The notes under the pieces are model-generated. The model was not told the origin of the DNA. It saw only the letters and a program-made list of their open reading frames with translations, and searched no databases. From positions 127,623,518 to 127,687,517 of the forward strand of contig NC_092038.1 in NCBI RefSeq assembly GCF_003086295.3: a stretch of DNA of 64,000 nt, written 5' to 3'. Made by a program: the position numbers and the translations under genes. Each line of letters begins with the position of its first letter. The first letter of the stretch is position 1. The DNA comes from Arachis hypogaea. Its lineage: Eukaryota > Streptophyta > Magnoliopsida > Fabales > Fabaceae. Shown one piece after another: positions 58,565-64,000 of this stretch.

Positions 58565-60180
58565 CAACTTGTAATCTCTCAAATTCCGATACAACAGTTA
58601 AAAAATTATTTTCAGTTTGTTTTAGAGTTTAATTTTAGAATTATTCTGCACATACAAGTATTTTTTCATACAAATTTTTATAAGTCATTTATATTCATGC
58701 GTTTCGTACTGTTACTATACGTTCTTCTTCTTCTTCTTTGTTATTTTTCTTCTTCATTATCGTTGTCATCAACACTACCTCTTCCTCTTCCTCCTCCTCT
58801 TCCTCTTTCTTTTTTCATTGGAATTTCTTCTCTTCTTTTTTTTTTCTCTTTCTCCTCCATCATCGGTTATCTTATTGTTGAAGATAATGAATAATTCAGA
58901 CTCATATTGTCAATTGAACCAGAACAAAGTTGATTATTGTTTTAAATCAAATCAAATGACTGAGGTGTGGTTCAATTCAAAAGAAAAAATGTAGTATTAG
59001 AGGAAATATTTTTCTGTATTTGTAGCAAATTTAGGTGCAACACGAAGATATTTGAGTGTATTTTTATTCTGATAATTTTTTCATAATTCAAAATTTTTTC
59101 TCTTTCTCCTTCTCATCTTCTGCTGCTTTTTTATTATTTATCTTTTCTTTTTTGTTTTACTTTCTCAAGTTTCTTCTTGTTTTACTCTTTTAACAAGAAA
59201 AAAAAACAAACAAAGAAGAAGAAGAAACACATAATGTTACAAAATTACTTGAAAGATGATGAACTTACATTTATTTAACTAAAAGAAAGAAAGAAAGAAC
59301 TAAAAAAAGAAGAAGAAAAAATGCAGCATTAGATGAAACATTTTTCTCTATTTGTAACAAATTTGGGTGTAACACGAAGATATTTGGGTGTATTTTAAGA
59401 ATTTTGGTATATTTTTATTCTAATAAGTTATGCATCATTCGAAACTCTTCCTCTTCCTCCTCCTCATTTTCTGTTGCTTCTTCTTCTTTTTTTTCATCAT
59501 CATCACCATCTTCTTTTTTTTCTTATTCATCTTTTCTTTTTTGTTTTACCTTCTCAAGTTTCTTCTTATTTTACTCTCTTAACAAGAATAAAAAAAATCA
59601 AACAAAGAAGAAAAAATACATAATGCTGTAAAATTACTTGAAAGATGATGAATTTACATTCATTTAACTAAAAGAAAGAAAGAAATAAGGAAAAAAAGAA
59701 AAAAATACAATATTAGAGAAACCTTTTTCTGTATTTGCAGCAAATTTGGGTGTAACACGAAGATATTTGAGTGTATTTTTATTCTGATAAGTTCTGTATA
59801 ATTCAAAACTCTTCCTCTTCATTCTTCTCATCTTCTACTCATCTTCTACTGCTTTTTCTTCATATTCTTATTTTATATTCTCATAATTTTTTTTAGAGAA
59901 AAAAATACATAATATTGAAAAATCAATAGAAAGAAAAGAAGGAAAAAATGTAGCAATAACAACAGTAGTAAAAAAAATATATTAAAGATGAAACACGTGA
60001 AAAAAAAAAGAGGAAAACACAAAAAAGGAGAAAAAGAAGAAAGATGAAGAGGTAGAAGAGAAACGCGAAGCGCGCTATGGAAACCATCTAGTAGCGCGTA
60101 TGTTGACACGCTTGTATAGGTGAGCGTCATTTTTGTTGAGTTTGACCCAACTTGTATGACTTGTAATGTCTAGCACTTCT
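58565..60180. mobile_element. repeat-rich non-autonomous element related to 10893-11650
   Basis: The left end has CATACAAGTATTTTTTCATA (about 58650). The right end, complemented, has ATTACAAGTCATACAAGTTG (about 60148-60170). Inside are three tandem units of about 330-380 bases starting near 59009, 59341 and 59725, each with CAAATTTGGGTGTAACACGA and GAAGATATTTGAGTGTATTT-type blocks followed by CT-rich and A-rich tracts. There is no gene. Family and exact ends are uncertain. Confidence 0.55.
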
Positions 60181-60712
60181 CTTAATTTTAATATATTGAC
60201 GATGTAAAATGTTTTACACAATCGTTTAATCACATTTGTTTTTTTATATCACTATTTATATAATTAATATAAAAAATAATTATTTTTATTAATATAAAAC
60301 TATTTTATGCTACCAGCACAACAAAATTAAACTTTTGCTTCTATTTCTGAATCCATCAAAATAATTTTGACTTGCAAAAACAATTTTGGGATGTATTGCA
60401 CTATTTTAAATATTTAATCCCTTCTGTACTTTTATGTGTGTTTTTGTTCATTTATTTAAAAATTACATGGGCCTGATATATTGGTCTGTGACTGACTTCT
60501 ATCTGAAAAGCCCAAATGAACAAATTAAGGAGAAAAAATATCCAAGTCCAAAAAAAAAGAGGAAAAAAAAAAGAAACAGAAGGAGGAGAAAGACATAAGA
60601 GCTGAACAGAACAGAGTATCCAACTTCCAGTGTTTAGTGCTGGCTGCTGTGTTCCTCTTCCACCATAGCAGTGCACAACACCACTTCAGAAAACGTTTCC
60701 TTCGATGTTTGA
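60181..60712. other. upstream region of PPR pseudogene
   Basis: AT-rich sequence, then from about 60600 a leader-like stretch of mixed composition. No gene is seen. Confidence 0.5.
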
Positions 60713-63320
60713 ATGAATTCTTCACCAAAAATGAGGCTTCTCAACAACCTGCGAACAAAGACACTTGTGTGTTTTGTCTCTTCCACCGCCGCAACCTCAC
60801 ACTCTCCAGCTCCCACTTTCTCCCGAACTTCCACTCCCATCAGAATATTCTCCTCCTTTTCCCATAAAGGTTCGATTTTGATCCCACCCACGAAGACCCA
60901 TCTCTATGCTTCCTTCTTCTGCACCCACATTCGCCTCTACGTGGCCTGTGGCAGGTTCTGCAAAGCCTCTCGGGCTTTATCTTCCATGCGTGGACTTGCT
61001 TTTGATGGAGAACGGACGGAGGGATGGCATCAGGCCGGATATTGTTACCTACAATACTTTGCTCAAAGCTTTTTGTAAGATGGGCAACCTTGTGAGGGCC
61101 GAGTCTCTTCTCAGTGAGATTTTGGGGTTTCGGAATGATGAAGAAACTGGTCAATTGGAAAACCGTCTTGTCGAAACTAAGGCTTAGATAAGAGACTTGC
61201 AGCCAACACCTTCTACGTACACAACAGTAATTGATGCATATGCTAAGCATAGTGGAATTGAAGAATCCCTTTCTCTCTATGAGCGAATGATTATGAATGG
61301 GATCATGCCTGATGTGGTTACTTGTAGTTCAATTATTTATGGACTTTGCAGGCATGGCAAATTGGATGAAGCGGCAATGCTACTGAGAGAGATGTACACA
61401 ATGGGTTTAGTGTTTAGACCCTAATCATGTCTCGTACTCTACAGTTTTCAATTCCTTGTTCAAATCGGGGAGGATAATGGAAGCTTTTAATCTTTAAGGC
61501 CAAATGGTTGTTCGGGGCTTATCTTTTGATATAGTTATGTACACAATTGTGATGGATGGGCTTTTTAAGGTTGGAACTGAGGATATGTTTCAAACAATTT
61601 TAAAGTTCAATCTTGTCCCAAACTGTGTTGCTTATTCAGCATTGCTTGATGGCTATTGCAAGGTAGGAGACATGGAACCTGCAGAATTAGTGCTACAAAA
61701 CATGGACAAGGAACACGTTCTTCCAAATGTTGTTACTTTTTCTTCTATTATGAATGGATATGCCAAAAAAGGAATGCTCAATAAAGCAGTTGTGTGTTAG
61801 GGAAGATGATTGAAAGGAACATTGTGCCGAATACTTTTGTTTATGCAATTTTAATCGATAGTTATTTTAAGGCAGGCGAACAGGAAGCTGCTGTTCGCTT
61901 TTATAAGGAAATGAAATCACAGGGATTAGAGGAAAACAATGTAATATTTGATATCTTGCTTAAAAACTTGAAAAGAGTTGGAAGAATGGAGGAAGCTGAG
62001 TCATTAATTAAAGATATGTGTTCTTGGGGTCTTTGCCCAGATATTGTTAACTCTCTGATAGATGGCTACTTTAATGATGGAAATGAATCAGCTGCACTCT
62101 CCATAATCCATGAAATGACAGAGAAAAACACACAGTTTGATGTTGTTGCATATAATGCTTTGATTAAGGGGCTTTTGAAGCTTGGGAAATATGATCCGGA
62201 GTCTGTGTTTCCAAAAATGATAGAGTTGGGTTTAGCTCCAGATTGTACTACATTAATACTCTACTTAACACAAACTGCATAAAAGGGAACACTGAAGGCA
62301 CACTGGGCCTCTTGACTGAGATGACGAGCAAAACGGGGTAATGCCAAATACAGTCACTTTTAACATTCTGATTGGTGGGCTTTCTAAAGCTGGTGAATTT
62401 GAAAAGGCAATGGATGTTTTGAGTGAAATGTTAGTTATGGGGCTTGTTCTTATGCCAGTTACTCATAAATTTATGCTTAAAGCTGCCTCAAGGAATAGAA
62501 GAGCAAATGCGATTTTGTAAATTCCCAAGGTGCTTGTGGATAGTGGCCTCACACTCAACCAGACTGTGTATAACACTCTAATGACCGTACTCTGCAGGTT
62601 AGGAATGACTAAGAAAGCAAATGCAGTGCTCACTGATTTGGTGGCAAGTGGAATTTCATCTGATGTTGTTACTAATAATGCCCTTATTCGTGGTTACATT
62701 GTAGGAAGTCATGTGGACAAGGCATTCAATACTTATGTGTTGGCTGATGGAATCTCTCCAAACATTACCAATTATAATACCCTTTTAGGAGGTCTTTCAA
62801 CTTCTGATTTGATGAGACAGGCAGAGAAATTAGTTAGCGAGATGAAAGAAAGAGGACTGACACTGAATGCCACCACTTATAATATTTTGATTTTTGGCCA
62901 TGGTAGAGCTGGAAACAAACAGGATGCTATGAAGCTCTATTGTGAAATGATAATCAAAGGTTTTGTTCCCACTGTTGGCACCTATAACGCTCTTATTAAT
63001 GATTATGCAAAAGCAGGAAAATGCGCCATGCTAGAGAACTTTTGAATGAAATGCTGACAAGGGGAAGAATTCCTAATTCTTCAACATACGACGTTCTAAT
63101 CTGCGGATCATGCAAATTATCCTGCGAGCCAGAGATGGATAGGGAGCTTAGAATGTCATATCGGGCTGAAGCGAAAAAGTTGCTGATTGAAATGTGTGAG
63201 AAAGGACCTGTGCCATCAGATAGCACAATCTCATATATCAGTTCAAATTTTTCTTTACCAGGAAAAGAGTCTGATGCTCAAAAGTTATTGAAGCTATTTA
63301 CCGAAAGGAAGAATAGCTGA
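60713..63320 (+). pseudogene. mitochondrial-type pentatricopeptide repeat (PPR) protein, pseudogene
   Basis: The first ATGs in frame are 60713 and 60731 (MRLLNNLRTKTLVCF), followed by a serine-, arginine- and threonine-rich stretch typical of organelle targeting. After RALSSMRG the frame is lost and a PPR array begins at about 61020 (RPDIVTYNTLLKAFCKMG), suggesting an internal deletion of several repeats. About a dozen or more P-class repeats follow (e.g. PDVVTCSSIIYGLCRHGKLDEA, YNTLMTVLCRLG), broken by stops or shifts near 61187, 61424, 61800, 62282-62340, 62520 and 63045. The C-terminus (DAQKLLKLFTERKNS) is intact. Such proteins bind organelle RNA. The nearest relative I recall is Arabidopsis At5g14770, not verified. 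No introns are seen, as is normal for PPR genes. Confidence 0.88.
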
Positions 63321-63647
63321 AAAATGGTCTAAAAAGTGGGTCTTAATGTTAATCCTTGAAGTGGACTGAGGAAGTTGGAGGACTGCCAATATCTTTTCTT
63401 AATTGGCACTGAAATCAAAGTCTTCCCAATCAAAATCTCAATCCTCACATTTACTTCCATCACAACTTGACTACTATTGTGTTGCATCACCAAAATAATA
63501 ATCTTGGATGAAGTGCTGATAATAACATGCCATCAAAAAGATAAAAAAAAAATGGCACTCATGTAGAACGAGGTAGATCTACAATGAATGTTGTGTGTGA
63601 TGGCAGTGATCGATTGGTACTGAGATGACAACTTTATACTGAAGCAG
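63321..63647. other. sequence downstream of PPR pseudogene
   Basis: No gene is seen. It may include the former PPR 3' UTR. Confidence 0.5.
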
Positions 63648-63775
63648 GTACCAAAAGTTCATCCTGAGATTGTTCCAGCATTCTCAGATCATCATCAAGA
63701 AGCCACAAACACCTACAATGAGATTGCAGGATAAAGCGCACAGTTCTGACTCGCGTCTATTTGCAGGTATATAGT
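63648..63775 (+). pseudogene. fragment of a CPL1/CPL2-like gene (end of exon 2 and intron start)
   Basis: The sequence around AAAAGTTCATCCTGAGATTG and TTCCAGCATTCTCAGA closely follows CPL1 exon 2 at 31671-31703 ([12 protein letters not shown]). The match becomes weaker and then returns at the exon end, where both read GCAGGTATATAG across the splice donor. Stops interrupt the frame. It is therefore a decayed genomic copy, intron included, of CPL1 or a paralogue such as CPL2, and not a processed copy. It may continue beyond the window. Confidence 0.7.
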
Positions 63776-64000
63776 TCTTTTTCCAATTATATGATTGAAT
63801 CCTTATCTCTAGTCTGCAAATCTTGGACTGCACAACTTTAAAATCTTGCCACTGTTTCTTTCGAATTTGGAAAAATAATTTGGTGAGATTCTTTTGCAGT
63901 GTAATCACCTATGAAGAGCATAACTTACCTTGTGATTGTGTCATGCAGGAATATCTGCACACTCTTGCTACTTCTACTGCTTGGTATTCCTGGAATGCAG
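63776..64000. other. sequence after the CPL-like fragment
   Basis: Nothing recognisable to the window edge. It may be decayed intron or exon sequence of the CPL-like copy. Confidence 0.4.

Noticed and set aside
60840..61250. Minus-strand ORF opposite the PPR N-terminus
   Set aside because: It is a shadow of the PPR coding sequence.

Overview
This window is nuclear DNA from a plant, most likely a legume and probably peanut (Arachis). It is AT-rich, contains split genes with GT-AG introns, and is dominated by plant transposable elements. The LTR at 3724-5268 matches my recollection of abundant Arachis Ty3/gypsy LTRs; the genus is therefore an inference. Only one gene looks intact and host-encoded: a 17-coding-exon gene at 30380-37678 (+) for a CPL1/FIERY2-type RNA polymerase II CTD phosphatase. 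A decayed PPR gene (60713-63320, +) and, just after it, a small CPL-like exon/intron fragment (63648-63775) are the other host-derived sequences.

Layout. 1-5268: 5' part of an Athila-like Ty3/gypsy element on the minus strand (LTR, primer-binding site, gag, protease/RT), inserted in the gag of a Sirevirus-like Ty1/copia element (gag 5302-6649, LTR 6721-8340, minus). 8341-13022: gene-free AT-rich DNA with about 230-bp tandem repeats split by a PIF/Harbinger-like MITE, a small terminal-inverted-repeat element and a long inverted repeat. 13023-29460: a large minus-strand Helitron (A) with RPA-like sequence at its 5' side and a multi-exon Rep/helicase gene at its 3' side. It is interrupted by a second, plus-strand Helitron (B, 19602-25299) of the same family that kept RPA fragments and only the C-terminal half of the helicase. 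29461-39363: CPL1 with its flanks. 39373-45986: a Mutator-like element (MULE) with a perfect 9-bp target duplication, long inverted repeats built of hairpins, a decayed transposase gene and a convergent plant-mobile-domain gene. 46077-58559: a complete minus-strand Athila-like element with two LTRs and a 5-bp target duplication, itself carrying a Sirevirus-like solo LTR (54930-56719) flanked by unusually long 72-74-bp direct repeats. 58565-60180: a repeat-rich element with inverted ends. 60600-64000: PPR pseudogene and CPL-like fragment.

The elements form nests: gypsy in copia, Helitron in Helitron, solo LTR in gypsy. The Helitron Rep/helicase reads without visible breaks through its catalytic exons, whereas the MULE and LTR-retrotransposon proteins carry stops and frameshifts. 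All coordinates and splice sites were read by eye; no alignment or database search was run.
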